Shown one piece after another: positions 16,329-27,197 of a DNA stretch of 34,748 bases (positions within the stretch are counted from its first letter, which is position 1; every line of letters starts with the position of its first letter). Position numbers and translations under genes: made by a program. Where the stretch lies: NCBI GenBank assembly GCA_030537465.1, contig JAUNMP010000028.1, positions 1-34,748 of the forward strand. The letters are read 5' to 3'. The DNA comes from a bacterium. GTDB taxonomy: Bacteria > Verrucomicrobiota > Kiritimatiellia > RFP12 > UBA1067. The notes under the pieces are model-generated. The model was not told the DNA's origin, made no database searches, and worked only from the letters and a program-made list of their open reading frames with translations.

Positions 16329-17472
16329 CATTTAGAATCTCTCGGGCGGCGAGGCCGAGGGCGTCGCCATCCGAATGCAGAAGCGACATGGCCGCGTCGA
16401 GACGGCGTTTCGCGGCGGCACGGGCATTCGCATCGGAGAGCAGGGGCGCAAGCCGGTCCGCAACCGCCTCGGGCGTAAACGCCTCCTGCAGCAGTTCCGG
16501 CATCGGCGCCTCGCCCTGTCCGCCACTCTTCTCCCAGATGACATTCGCAAGGCCGATGTAGTGCACACCCTTGATCACGCGCCGGGCAAACCAGGCGAGC
16601 AGCGGGGAGACCGCGTACACGAGGATCGTAGGGCAGCGGGCAAGCGCCGCCTCTAGCGTCGCCGTTCCGCTCGCCACCGCCGCACAGGTCGCACTCCGCA
16701 GAAGATCCCGCGCCCCACCATGCTGGACTTCGACCGGAATCCCGAGATTCCCGGAAGCCGCGAGAAGCCGTCCGATCTCATGCCCGGCCCGTTCGTTCGC
16801 GGCCGGAATGATCACGCGGAGGCGCGGAGACGCGGAGGTTGGGAGGAGCGCCAGTGATTTCAGGAGCCGCGGAAGATTCCGGCGGATCTCGCCCAGGCGG
16901 CTCCCCGGAAGCAGTGCCAGAAGAACTTCGTCCTTGGATGCGGAGACTTTGTCTCCCTCCTCGGCGAACACGTCGACCATCGGATGGCCGATGAACTTCG
17001 CGTCAAGCCCCGTCCCCTCGAAGAGCGCCGGTTCGAAGGGGAAGAAGCACAGCAGCTTCGTGAGCGCGGCCGCGACCTTGGGGATGCGGTTCTGGTGCCA
17101 GGCCCAGACCTGCGGACACACGATGTGCACGGCGGGGATGTCCAGCGATTTCGCGTAGGCCGCGAGCTTGAGGTTGAGTCCGGGATAGTCGATCGTCACC
17201 ACGACATCGGGCCGCCACTCGCGAATCACGCGCTTCATTGTCTTCGCGACACCCAGGAAGTAGAAAAGCTTCTTGAGCACGGGCCAGAACCCCATCACCG
17301 CCAGATCTCCGGTCTTGAAACCTTCGGTATCGTATCCTCGAAAGAGTATCTCTGAAGGCTGAGTCTTGGAGGTCGGAAGGCGAAGCCCACGAAGAGAAGA
17401 CTTCAGACGCTCCGCGTACAGAACGCCCGATTCCTCCCCCGCCAGCAGAAGTATCCTCAATTCACGTTTCAC
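16321..17472 (-). CDS. lpxB: Lipid-A-disaccharide synthase
   Basis: Condenses UDP-2,3-diacylglucosamine and lipid X to the lipid A disaccharide at the inner membrane, so the organism is expected to have lipid A. It has 383 residues. The N-terminal AGEESG motif (11-16) is intact, as are DYPGLN, the QVWAWHQNRI segment and the LLPGSRLGEIRRNLP donor-site motif. SGTATLEAALA lies near 285. The usual GxGGPxM loop is replaced by FRGYDTEGF. It directly follows residues 30-41, which are encoded by a heptamer repeat; a second low-complexity tract encodes about 210-220. I chose the GTG at 17472, six bases after GAAGG, a site supplied by another repeat. A TTG at 17478 is the alternative. Confidence 0.9.
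   Translation of the reverse strand: MKRELRILLLAGEESGVLYAERLKSSLRGLRLPTSKTQPSEILFRGYDTEGFKTGDLAVMGFWPVLKKLFYFLGVAKTMKRVIREWRPDVVVTIDYPGLNLKLAAYAKSLDIPAVHIVCPQVWAWHQNRIPKVAAALTKLLCFFPFEPALFEGTGLDAKFIGHPMVDVFAEEGDKVSASKDEVLLALLPGSRLGEIRRNLPRLLKSLALLPTSASPRLRVIIPAANERAGHEIGRLLAASGNLGIPVEVQHGGARDLLRSATCAAVASGTATLEAALARCPTILVYAVSPLLAWFARRVIKGVHYIGLANVIWEKSGGQGEAPMPELLQEAFTPEAVADRLAPLLSDANARAAAKRRLDAAMSLLHSDGDALGLAAREILNVV
16814..16845. repeat. Octamer tandem repeat inside lpxB
   Basis: Plus strand ACGCGGAG, GCGCGGAG, ACGCGGAG, GTTGGGAG: four units with an 8-base period, encoding LpxB residues of about 210-220 (PTSASPRLR). Confidence 0.75.
17351..17385. repeat. Heptamer tandem repeat in the 5' part of lpxB
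   Basis: Plus strand units TCTGAAG, GCTGAGT, CTTGGAG, GTCGGAA, GGCGAAG share a 7-base period around NYTGRAG. Encodes LpxB residues 30-41 (LRLPTSKTQPSE), just before the altered GGPxM loop. Confidence 0.65.
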
Positions 17473-17502
17473 GGCCAACCTTCAGCTTTCACCCTTCAAC
17501 TT
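17461..17502. repeat. Heptamer tandem repeat across the ybeY-lpxB junction
   Basis: Plus strand units TTCACGT, TTCACGG, CCAACCT, TCAGCTT, TCACCCT, TCAACTT. It contains the last codons and stop of ybeY, the lpxB ribosome site and the lpxB start. Confidence 0.8.
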
Positions 17503-17940
17503 GAGACATTTCAGCCAGCCCAGTTCCCGACGACGCATCGTATTGTAATCGCGGGGCGAATGGTCGTCAGCGCCAGAAAGATGATCCATACCATGGGCCA
17601 CGTAAAGCAGAAGTTCCCTGGCGACACTCCAGTTTCGACGGTTTGGCGCGGCACGGCGCGCCTGGTCGACGTTCACAAAAAGCTCGCCGAAGAGTCCGGG
17701 CACCTCCGGCGGAATCGCGTCGTAGGCCTGGGTGATGACGTCCGTCGCGCCTTCGATGCCCATAATCGCACGGTGCATCTCGTCGGATTCGGCATCGTGG
17801 ATCAGATGCACGGCAACCTCGTGCCACACGCCACCCACGCGCGCCTGAGAACGCGTCGCAAACAGGGTCGCGGCGGATTTCACCTCCGCCTTCGTCAGGC
17901 CAAAATCCCTCGGCACCAGACCTGTAATCTCGATTCGCAT
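17482..17940 (-). CDS. ybeY: YbeY-type endoribonuclease / rRNA maturation factor
   Basis: Zinc-dependent RNase involved in 16S rRNA 3'-end maturation and ribosome quality control. It has 152 residues. The family's LNxxYR-type segment is weak. GATDVITQAYD (about 66-76) and the active-site region HGMDHLSGADDH (about 115-126) with a following MRRRE are clear. Compared with the canonical HGxLHLxGYDH, the first two His are kept. The third position is Asp, with a His one residue later, a change seen in other GxDD-type members. The last residues KLKGES are encoded by a heptamer repeat. An AGGAG site precedes the ATG at 17940. The stop lies close before lpxB, suggesting one transcript. Confidence 0.85.
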   Translation of the reverse strand: MRIEITGLVPRDFGLTKAEVKSAATLFATRSQARVGGVWHEVAVHLIHDAESDEMHRAIMGIEGATDVITQAYDAIPPEVPGLFGELFVNVDQARRAAPNRRNWSVARELLLYVAHGMDHLSGADDHSPRDYNTMRRRELGWLKCLKLKGES

Positions 17941-17961
17941 AAAGCAGAACTCCTCGCACCG

Positions 17962-21981
<4,020 letters not shown>

Positions 21982-21993
21982 GGGTCGGCAAAC

Positions 21994-22737
21994 TCAGCGC
22001 TTGAAGGACTTGACGCGATCCGCCATCTTGGACCAGAAGCGATCAGCGATCAGCTGCATGCCGAGGTCGCCCGGATGGTTGTAGCGGCCATGCGCCTCCT
22101 TCATGTCCTGCAGATCCTCCATGTGCACGAAGACGTCTCCGTGCTTCTTCGCCACGGCCTCCTTCTCGGCGTCCAGCTTCGGACGCTTGTAGAAGCCCTG
22201 CGACACCAGCACGAGCGCCTTCCCCTCCGGGTCGAGGTAGGTGCGGAACGCGTCCACGGCGTCGCCGAAGGAACGCGCCGCCTGCAGTTTACCGGCATCG
22301 TAGTCCTTCGGCACGTTGGCGCCGAAGAAGAGCACGATCACATCGGGCTTGAACTCGCGCGCCCACTTGAAGTTCTTCTCGCAGCTCCAGTCCGTCTTGA
22401 AGAACGACCGCTCGACCGTGCCCGCCACCTGCAGCAGGCAGCACTGGGCTTCGGGCTGGACCTCCGCGATCTTCTTCTGGAGCAGATGCACGTAGTCCTT
22501 GTCGCGCGCCGTCGCCGCCATGCCCCAGTTGTTGGTCCAGCCGATCTGCGGACGCGGCCCGTGCAGCGTGATCGAATTGCCCACGAAGAGGACGCGAGGA
22601 CCCTTCTTCGTCGCGTCGAACGCCGTCTGGTTCTGTGCGTTCTGTCCGATCGCCGGCACCGGATTCGCCTGCAGGTCCTCCGCCTTCAATCCCATCACCG
22701 CCGCCACCACCATCATCACCAATGCGACTTTCCTCAT
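21994..22737 (-). CDS. Secreted SGNH/GDSL-type hydrolase
   Basis: Probably an exported esterase or carbohydrate-ester hydrolase. It has 247 residues. The signal peptide MRKVALVMMVVAAVMG runs into LKAEDLQA. Block I is VLFVGNSITLHGP (catalytic Ser in GNSIT), a block with Gly-Asn is LFFGANVP, and a C-terminal His-containing block is YNHPGDLGMQLIADRFW. The spacing suits the SGNH fold, but the last block is not the textbook DxxH, so the family call is moderate. The ATG at 22737 is chosen because AGGAG lies six bases upstream. A longer frame would begin inside a heptamer repeat and rlmB, and would bury the signal peptide. Confidence 0.8.
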   Translation of the reverse strand: MRKVALVMMVVAAVMGLKAEDLQANPVPAIGQNAQNQTAFDATKKGPRVLFVGNSITLHGPRPQIGWTNNWGMAATARDKDYVHLLQKKIAEVQPEAQCCLLQVAGTVERSFFKTDWSCEKNFKWAREFKPDVIVLFFGANVPKDYDAGKLQAARSFGDAVDAFRTYLDPEGKALVLVSQGFYKRPKLDAEKEAVAKKHGDVFVHMEDLQDMKEAHGRYNHPGDLGMQLIADRFWSKMADRVKSFKR

Positions 22738-22757
22738 CTCGACTCCTGTCTGAGCAT

Positions 22758-22805
22758 TCCAAACCTGGAACTTTGAACTTGAAACCTGGAACCCTGAAAC
22801 CTGCC
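22758..22805. repeat. Heptamer tandem repeat between rlmB and the SGNH gene
   Basis: Plus strand units TCCAAAC, CTGGAAC (twice), TTTGAAC and TTGAAAC, then CCTGAAAC with one slipped base and CCTGCCA. On the minus strand this is the GTTYCAG type seen upstream of the BaiN-like gene. Confidence 0.85.
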
Positions 22806-22807
22806 AC

Positions 22808-23590
22808 TCAGCTACGCTGCCGCAGCATCTCGTACATGCAGATCGCGGCGGCGACACCGGCGTTCAGCGACTCGATCTCGCCCGGCATCGGAAGCACGGC
22901 GATGAAGTCGCAGGTCTCGCGGACAAGACGCGTGATGCCGTCGCCCTCGGCGCCCACCACGAGTCCGGCGCGGCCCTTGAAGTCGATGTCGGTGTAGTTC
23001 TTCGCATCCTCGCCCCAGTCGAGGCCGGTGAACCACATGCCCGCCTCCTGAAGCTGCTTCATCGAACGCACGAGATTGACGACATGGGCGACCTTGAGAT
23101 ATTCGCTCGCGCCCGCGGAGGCGCGCACGGCGGCCGGCGTCACGCCGCAGCCGCGGTCTTCGGGAAGGATCACGCCCGTCGCGCCGATCGCGCAGGCCGT
23201 GCGGAGAATCGAGCCGACGTTCTGCGGGTCCTCGAGGTGGTCGAGCACGATCACGGTCGCGTTCTCGTCCTCGCGCACCTCCGCGAGGATGTCCTCGAAG
23301 TCGACGTAGGGGTAGCCCGTGGTCTTGAGCGCCACGCCCTGGTGGTGCCCGCCATGCGTCAGCATGTCGAGGCGCTTGCGATCCTCGGTGCGGACGATGA
23401 TGTTGCGGTCGCGAGCAGTCGCGCGGATAATGGCGATCTCGTCGGACTCGTTCTTGTCCGGCGGTGGCAGAATCACTTCGGAAAAGGTCCGGCGACCTGC
23501 GCGCAGCGCCTCGATGACCGGGTTGCGCCCATAAATCCATTCGCCACCAGTGCAGAGTTCGCGGGGGCCCTTGTGCTTCTCGTTTCTCAT
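22808..23590 (-). CDS. TrmH/RlmB-type rRNA 2'-O-methyltransferase
   Basis: SPOUT-class enzyme that methylates a ribose 2'-OH of RNA with S-adenosylmethionine; RlmB acts on 23S rRNA G2251. It has 260 residues. An N-terminal substrate-binding domain begins IYGRNPVIEAL (residues 19-29). The catalytic domain has the three SpoU motifs: VLDHLEDPQNVGSILRTA near 115-132, VVGAEGDGITRLV near 210-222, and LPMPGEIESLNAGVAAAI near 230-247. RlmB is likely but the target is not proven. The ATG follows TGATATAAT by seven bases, with no ribosome site, so the mRNA is predicted to be leaderless. Confidence 0.9.
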   Translation of the reverse strand: MRNEKHKGPRELCTGGEWIYGRNPVIEALRAGRRTFSEVILPPPDKNESDEIAIIRATARDRNIIVRTEDRKRLDMLTHGGHHQGVALKTTGYPYVDFEDILAEVREDENATVIVLDHLEDPQNVGSILRTACAIGATGVILPEDRGCGVTPAAVRASAGASEYLKVAHVVNLVRSMKQLQEAGMWFTGLDWGEDAKNYTDIDFKGRAGLVVGAEGDGITRLVRETCDFIAVLPMPGEIESLNAGVAAAICMYEMLRQRS

Positions 23591-23597
23591 GACGTGT

Positions 23598-23606
23598 ATT
23601 ATATCA
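23598..23606 (-). promoter_or_regulatory. Extended -10 promoter of the rlmB-type gene
   Basis: Minus strand TGATATAAT, then seven bases, then ATG at 23590. No good -35 box at 16-18 bases; lies between yfcE and rlmB. Confidence 0.55.
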
Positions 23607-23613
23607 CAGCAAC

Positions 23614-24129
23614 TTAGATGGTGTAGTGCTTCAGTTCAGTGCCATCGAAGAACCCAAAGGACTGCGACGAACCACCCTTCGGGAGGGAGACGGAACCTGG
23701 ATTGAAAATGGTCAGACCACAGGCGATCTTCTTGAGCTCGGGCACATGCGTGTGGCCGTGGGCGAGAACGGTACCAATGCCGATTGGCGGCAGACGGTTC
23801 TCGTTGAAGAGGTGCCCGTGCGTAAGGAAGAAGGTCTCGGACCCCGCATCGAGGACGGCGTAGTCGGCCATCATCGGGAACTGGAACATCATCTGGTCCA
23901 CCTCGGCGTCGCAATTGCCACGCACGGCGACAATACGGTCCTTCAGTCCATTGAGGATTTCCGTCACGCGAACGGGATCGTAGAAGTTCGGTACGCCGTT
24001 GCGGGGACCATGGTACAGCAGATCGCCCAACAGGGCAATACGGTCCGGATTCAGCGTCTCCGCCATCTTCAGGGCACGCTCCAGCGTCGACGGCACACCA
24101 TGGATATCACTCAGGAATAAAATTTTCAT
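23614..24129 (-). CDS. yfcE: YfcE-type phosphodiesterase (calcineurin-like)
   Basis: A small metallophosphoesterase, phosphodiesterase by family. It has 171 residues, close to E. coli YfcE (184). Metal-binding motifs in order: SDIHG (residues 7-11), GDLLYHGPRN (35-44), VRGNCD (69-74), THGH (103-106) and GHTHVP (124-129), followed by NPGSVSLPKGG. The physiological substrate is unknown. It is the last recognisable member of a minus-strand run after the BASS transporter, separated from it by two heptamer-repeat tracts. The ATG at 24129 has only a weak AGG upstream. Confidence 0.92.
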   Translation of the reverse strand: MKILFLSDIHGVPSTLERALKMAETLNPDRIALLGDLLYHGPRNGVPNFYDPVRVTEILNGLKDRIVAVRGNCDAEVDQMMFQFPMMADYAVLDAGSETFFLTHGHLFNENRLPPIGIGTVLAHGHTHVPELKKIACGLTIFNPGSVSLPKGGSSQSFGFFDGTELKHYTI

Positions 24130-24140
24130 TGTTTTCTACC

Positions 24141-24189
24141 TGGACAGAAACGAGGGATTAGGAACTAGGAGTTAGGAACTAGGTTTTCC
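24141..24189. repeat. Heptamer tandem repeat, GANNTAG type
   Basis: Plus strand units GGATTAG, GAACTAG, GAGTTAG, GAACTAG form the core (24155-24182), with degenerate units TGGACAG and AAACGAG before and GTTTTCC after. It lies between yfcE and the BASS transporter gene, next to a second tract of a different consensus. Confidence 0.85.
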
Positions 24190-24193
24190 TACC

Positions 24194-24235
24194 TTGAACA
24201 TGAAACCTGGAACTTGGAACCTGGAACTTCAACCT
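24194..24235. repeat. Heptamer tandem repeat, TGGAACY type
   Basis: Plus strand units TTGAACA, TGAAACC, TGGAACT, TGGAACC, TGGAACT, TCAACCT. The last unit contains the stop codon (24229-24231) and final Gly codon of the transporter gene. Confidence 0.88.
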
Positions 24236-25203
24236 TTCTTCTCCGTCAAACGGTCAAGCGCGTTGAACACGCCCGCGAGGAGCGCACCGGAGATCGAATG
24301 CCACACGCACGAGACCGCGCTTGCGATCGCGACTTCGGGCATTGCGGGAAAATGCTTCGTCGCGAGCACGGTCGCGAGGCCGGCGTTCTGCATGCCGACC
24401 TCAATGGAGATCGTCCGCTTCTTTGGGCGCGTGAACCGCGCGAGCACGCCTGTCGTGTAGCCCAGAGCGTACCCCAGCGTGTTGTGGAGGAAGACGCCCA
24501 CGAAGATCAGCGCGCCCGAGGAGACGATGGCCTGTCCCTGCGCGGAGACGACTCCGCCGACGATGCACGCAAGCCCCAGCACCGCGACGCCTGGCATCAC
24601 CTTCATCGCCTCGCGGAAGGCGGACTTCGCGCCGAACAACCGATTGAAGAGGAACCCGAGCCCCACTGGCATGAGCGTCACGAGGAGCACGCTCTTGAAC
24701 ATTCCGATGGCGTCGACGTCCACCATCTCCCCCGCCAGCCAGAGCATCAGAAACGGCGTGGTCAGCGGCGCGAGCAGCGTCGAGAGCGTCGTGATGCCAA
24801 CCGAGAACGCCACATCGCCCTTGCAGAGGAAGCTCATGATGTTCGAGGAAACGCCGCCGGGGCAGCATCCGACGAGGATCAATCCCACCGCCACGCCCTT
24901 GGGAATGCCCAGCAGATGCGTGAGACCGAAGGCGATGAGCGGCATCAGGGCGAACTGCGCGAGCGAACCGATCGCGATGTCGAGCGGACGCGTCGCGAGC
25001 ACCTTGAAGTCCTGCGCCGTGAGCGTCATGCCCATCGTGAGCATAATCACGCCGAGCACGGCCGTCTGCGTGTAGCCACGTACCCAGCCAAACGCGTCCA
25101 CATCCAGGAATCGCGGAGAGACGTACGCCAGCACGGCGACGGCGGTAATGAACCACGGCGTCTCCTTCGCGAGCCAGGCAGAGACCTTCTGCAGCGCCTT
25201 CAT
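24229..25203 (-). CDS. Bile acid:sodium symporter family (BASS) transporter
   Basis: Sodium-coupled importer of an organic anion; the substrate cannot be assigned, as BASS members move bile acids, pantoate, pyruvate and others. It has 324 residues with about ten hydrophobic helices. Family motifs are VIMLTMGMTL (about 53-62), GCCPGGVSSNIMS (about 113-125, the first crossover region) and SIEVGMQNAGLA (about 268-279, the second). The ATG at 25203 is two bases after the obg stop, so the two are probably co-transcribed. The stop is inside a heptamer repeat. Confidence 0.88.
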   Translation of the reverse strand: MKALQKVSAWLAKETPWFITAVAVLAYVSPRFLDVDAFGWVRGYTQTAVLGVIMLTMGMTLTAQDFKVLATRPLDIAIGSLAQFALMPLIAFGLTHLLGIPKGVAVGLILVGCCPGGVSSNIMSFLCKGDVAFSVGITTLSTLLAPLTTPFLMLWLAGEMVDVDAIGMFKSVLLVTLMPVGLGFLFNRLFGAKSAFREAMKVMPGVAVLGLACIVGGVVSAQGQAIVSSGALIFVGVFLHNTLGYALGYTTGVLARFTRPKKRTISIEVGMQNAGLATVLATKHFPAMPEVAIASAVSCVWHSISGALLAGVFNALDRLTEKKG

Positions 25204-25205
25204 GG

Positions 25206-26414
25206 TCAGTGGATGTTACCGCGGGAGGGATGGGCCTTCTTCTTCGGCGGATCGAGTTTCAGGAAGGTCGCGAACTTGAGCGCCTCGGCGGGAATCTCCT
25301 CGCCCGTCGTGTCCGGCATCTCGTGGAGCGGCGGCGGCGGATTCTCGAGGTGCTGATGCGAACGCGGCTTCGGGTTGATGATCTTCCGAAGCGCGTCTTT
25401 GAACGCATCGAGCCCAACGGGACCCTCGTAGTCCTTGAGATCGGCATATTCGCGCAGATCCTTGAGGGAGGGTTCGCAGGAGATCGCGATCGGCGTGACG
25501 CCGGTCTCCTTCACGAAGCGCTTGAGGTTCTTGCGACCAACGGCGCGGTCCATCTTGTTCGCGAGCACGAGGAAGGGACGCTCGGCGAGCTCGGTGTTGT
25601 ATTCGGCGATCTCCTTCGCCAGCGTCGCGTAGTCCTCCCAGGGCTTGCGGTTGTCGGTTCCCGCCATGTCGATGACATAGATGAGCACGTGCGCGCGTTC
25701 GAGGTGCTTGAGGAAGGCAAGACCGAGGCCGACACCACGCGAGGCGCCCTCGATGATGCCAGGCACGTCCGCCATGCGGATCTGCGCGAAATCGTCGTAC
25801 TCGATCGTGCCGACCATCGGATTGAGCGTGGTGAACGGGTAGGAGGCGATCTTCGGCGTGGCACTGGAAAGACGCGTAAGCAGCGAGCTCTTGCCCGCGT
25901 TGGGGAATCCAAGAAGTCCGGCGTCGGCAATCGTCTTGAGCTCGAGGTGGAGGCGCTTCTCCTCCGCCTCCCCTCCGGCGGTATGCTCCGTGGGGGCCTG
26001 GTTGACGGAGCTCTTGAAATGGACGTTGCCGAAGCCACCCGCACCACCCTTGGCGACGATGACCTTCTGGCCAGGCGTCGTGATGTCCGCGACGACGAGC
26101 CCCGTTTCGCAGTCCGTCACAAGCGTGCCGCACGGCACGTCGACGACCAGGTCCTTGCCGCGGCGACCATAGCAGCGTCCGCCGGAGCCGGGCACGCCGG
26201 GTTCCGCGAAGAGCTTGGGGTCGTAGTAGAGGGAAAGCAGCGAATTGACGTGCGTCGAGGCGCGCAGCACCACGTCGCCGCCACGGCCGCCATCGCCGCC
26301 GTCGGGGCCGCCGAACGCCACCAGCGCCTCGCGCCGGAACGTCGCCGCGCCGTCGCCACCCTTGCCCGAACGCACGAGCACGTCTACCTGATCGATGAAT
26401 GTCTTGTTTTTCAC
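25206..26414 (-). CDS. obg: Obg family GTPase
   Basis: Essential ribosome-assembly GTPase that binds the 50S subunit. It has 402 residues. The glycine-rich Obg domain (1-160) includes KGGDG and GPDGGDGGRGGDV. The G domain has G1 GFPNAGKSS (169-177), G2 near YPFTT, G3 DVPG (216-219) and G4 NKMD (286-289). The C-terminal 45 residues are Pro/Lys-rich and not the OCT domain of Bacillus. The only plausible start is the GTG at 26414, which follows TGTTATACT by six bases and lacks a ribosome site, so a leaderless mRNA is expected. The gene follows rplU-rpmA as in most bacteria, but a terminator separates them. Confidence 0.96.
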   Translation of the reverse strand: MKNKTFIDQVDVLVRSGKGGDGAATFRREALVAFGGPDGGDGGRGGDVVLRASTHVNSLLSLYYDPKLFAEPGVPGSGGRCYGRRGKDLVVDVPCGTLVTDCETGLVVADITTPGQKVIVAKGGAGGFGNVHFKSSVNQAPTEHTAGGEAEEKRLHLELKTIADAGLLGFPNAGKSSLLTRLSSATPKIASYPFTTLNPMVGTIEYDDFAQIRMADVPGIIEGASRGVGLGLAFLKHLERAHVLIYVIDMAGTDNRKPWEDYATLAKEIAEYNTELAERPFLVLANKMDRAVGRKNLKRFVKETGVTPIAISCEPSLKDLREYADLKDYEGPVGLDAFKDALRKIINPKPRSHQHLENPPPPLHEMPDTTGEEIPAEALKFATFLKLDPPKKKAHPSRGNIH

Positions 26415-26420
26415 GTGGAT

Positions 26421-26429
26421 AGTATAACA
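26421..26429 (-). promoter_or_regulatory. Extended -10 promoter of obg
   Basis: Minus strand TGTTATACT directly after the poly-T of the rpmA terminator, six bases before the GTG start. The -35 position falls in the terminator stem and has no match. Confidence 0.5.
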
Positions 26430-26460
26430 AAAAACCAGGACCGGCGGGGCCGATCCTGGT
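26429..26460 (-). terminator. Intrinsic terminator after rpmA
   Basis: Minus strand ACCAGGA (26460-26454) pairs with TCCTGGT (26440-26434). Three more inner pairs lie beyond a single mismatch, and a T-run follows. It ends the rplU-rpmA transcript just before obg. Confidence 0.85.
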
Positions 26461-26486
26461 CATTCGCGATGTCGCGCGCGGAGGTT

Positions 26487-26735
26487 TTAGGCCTCGACGG
26501 GAACGATCGTCGCGTACTTGCCGGTCTTCTTGGTGATGAACTTCACCTTGCCGTCCTTGAGGGCGAACAGCGTGAAGTCACGACCACAGCCAACGTTGGC
26601 GCCGGGGTGAATCTTCGTGCCGCGCTGGCGGACGATGATGGAGCCGGCCTTGAGGAGCTGGCCGTCATAGGCCTTGACGCCGAGGTACTGCGGATTCGAG
26701 TCGCGACCGTTGCGGGCAGATGCGGAAGTAGCCAT
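26487..26735 (-). CDS. rpmA: 50S ribosomal protein L27
   Basis: Ribosomal protein near the peptidyl-transferase centre. It has 82 residues. Motifs [32 protein letters not shown] and [10 protein letters not shown] are typical. The N-terminus starts [10 protein letters not shown] directly, without the cleavable extension found in Firmicutes. It follows rplU by 19 bases and ends at a terminator. Confidence 0.97.
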   Translation of the reverse strand: MATSASARNGRDSNPQYLGVKAYDGQLLKAGSIIVRQRGTKIHPGANVGCGRDFTLFALKDGKVKFITKKTGKYATIVPVEA

Positions 26736-26754
26736 TTCTGATTATCCTTTCTGC

Positions 26755-27072
26755 TTAGGCGATGGACTTGACCGTGGCAACCGTGTACTGCTGACGGTGG
26801 CCGACCGTGCGGCGCGAGCCCTTGCGGCGCTTCGCCTTGAAGTTGATCGTCTTGACGCCCTTCTTGTTCGGGGCGACGATCGTGAGAACGACCTTCGCGC
26901 CGTCGACGTAGGGCGCACCGACCTTGAGCGTCGTGCCGTCGGAGACGGCGCAGACCGTGTCGAGCGTGACTTCCTCACCCTCGGTGACCGAGAGCTTTTC
27001 AATCTCGATCGTGTCGCCGACCTTGACAAGCACCTGCTTGCCGCCGGTTTCGAGTACAGCGTATGCTTCCAT
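26755..27072 (-). CDS. rplU: 50S ribosomal protein L21
   Basis: Ribosomal protein of the large subunit. It has 105 residues from the ATG at 27072 (MEAYAVLETGGKQVLV), with AAGGA eight bases upstream; a 13-residue longer frame lacks support. The C-terminal KRRKGSRRTVGHRQQYT block is the family signature. Transcribed with rpmA from a strong promoter at 27139-27167 through a leader of about 60 bases. Confidence 0.97.
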   Translation of the reverse strand: MEAYAVLETGGKQVLVKVGDTIEIEKLSVTEGEEVTLDTVCAVSDGTTLKVGAPYVDGAKVVLTIVAPNKKGVKTINFKAKRRKGSRRTVGHRQQYTVATVKSIA

Positions 27073-27138
27073 TGTGTTATCCTTGTTGTACTTGCCTTTT
27101 CCATGAGGCACACTGGCACCTCGAAAAAAGCGGCAGAC

Positions 27139-27167
27139 AGTATACCGAAAAGCAGGTACGGGGTCAA
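27139..27167 (-). promoter_or_regulatory. Promoter of rplU-rpmA
   Basis: Minus strand TTGACC (27167-27162), 17 bases, TATACT (27144-27139). The leader contains a 7-bp hairpin (27122-27105) with two G-U pairs. Confidence 0.75.
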
Positions 27168-27197
27168 TGGGGCAAAAGTGAGAAAAGTGCGTATGAA

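Noticed and set aside
22738..22857. Forty-residue extension of the SGNH hydrolase into rlmB
   Set aside because: It would run through the heptamer tract and the rlmB coding end and hide a good signal peptide. AGGAG supports the ATG at 22737.
24141..24235. Possible small CRISPR array
   Set aside because: Units are 7 bases with no spacers and no cas genes are present; this is a tandem repeat.
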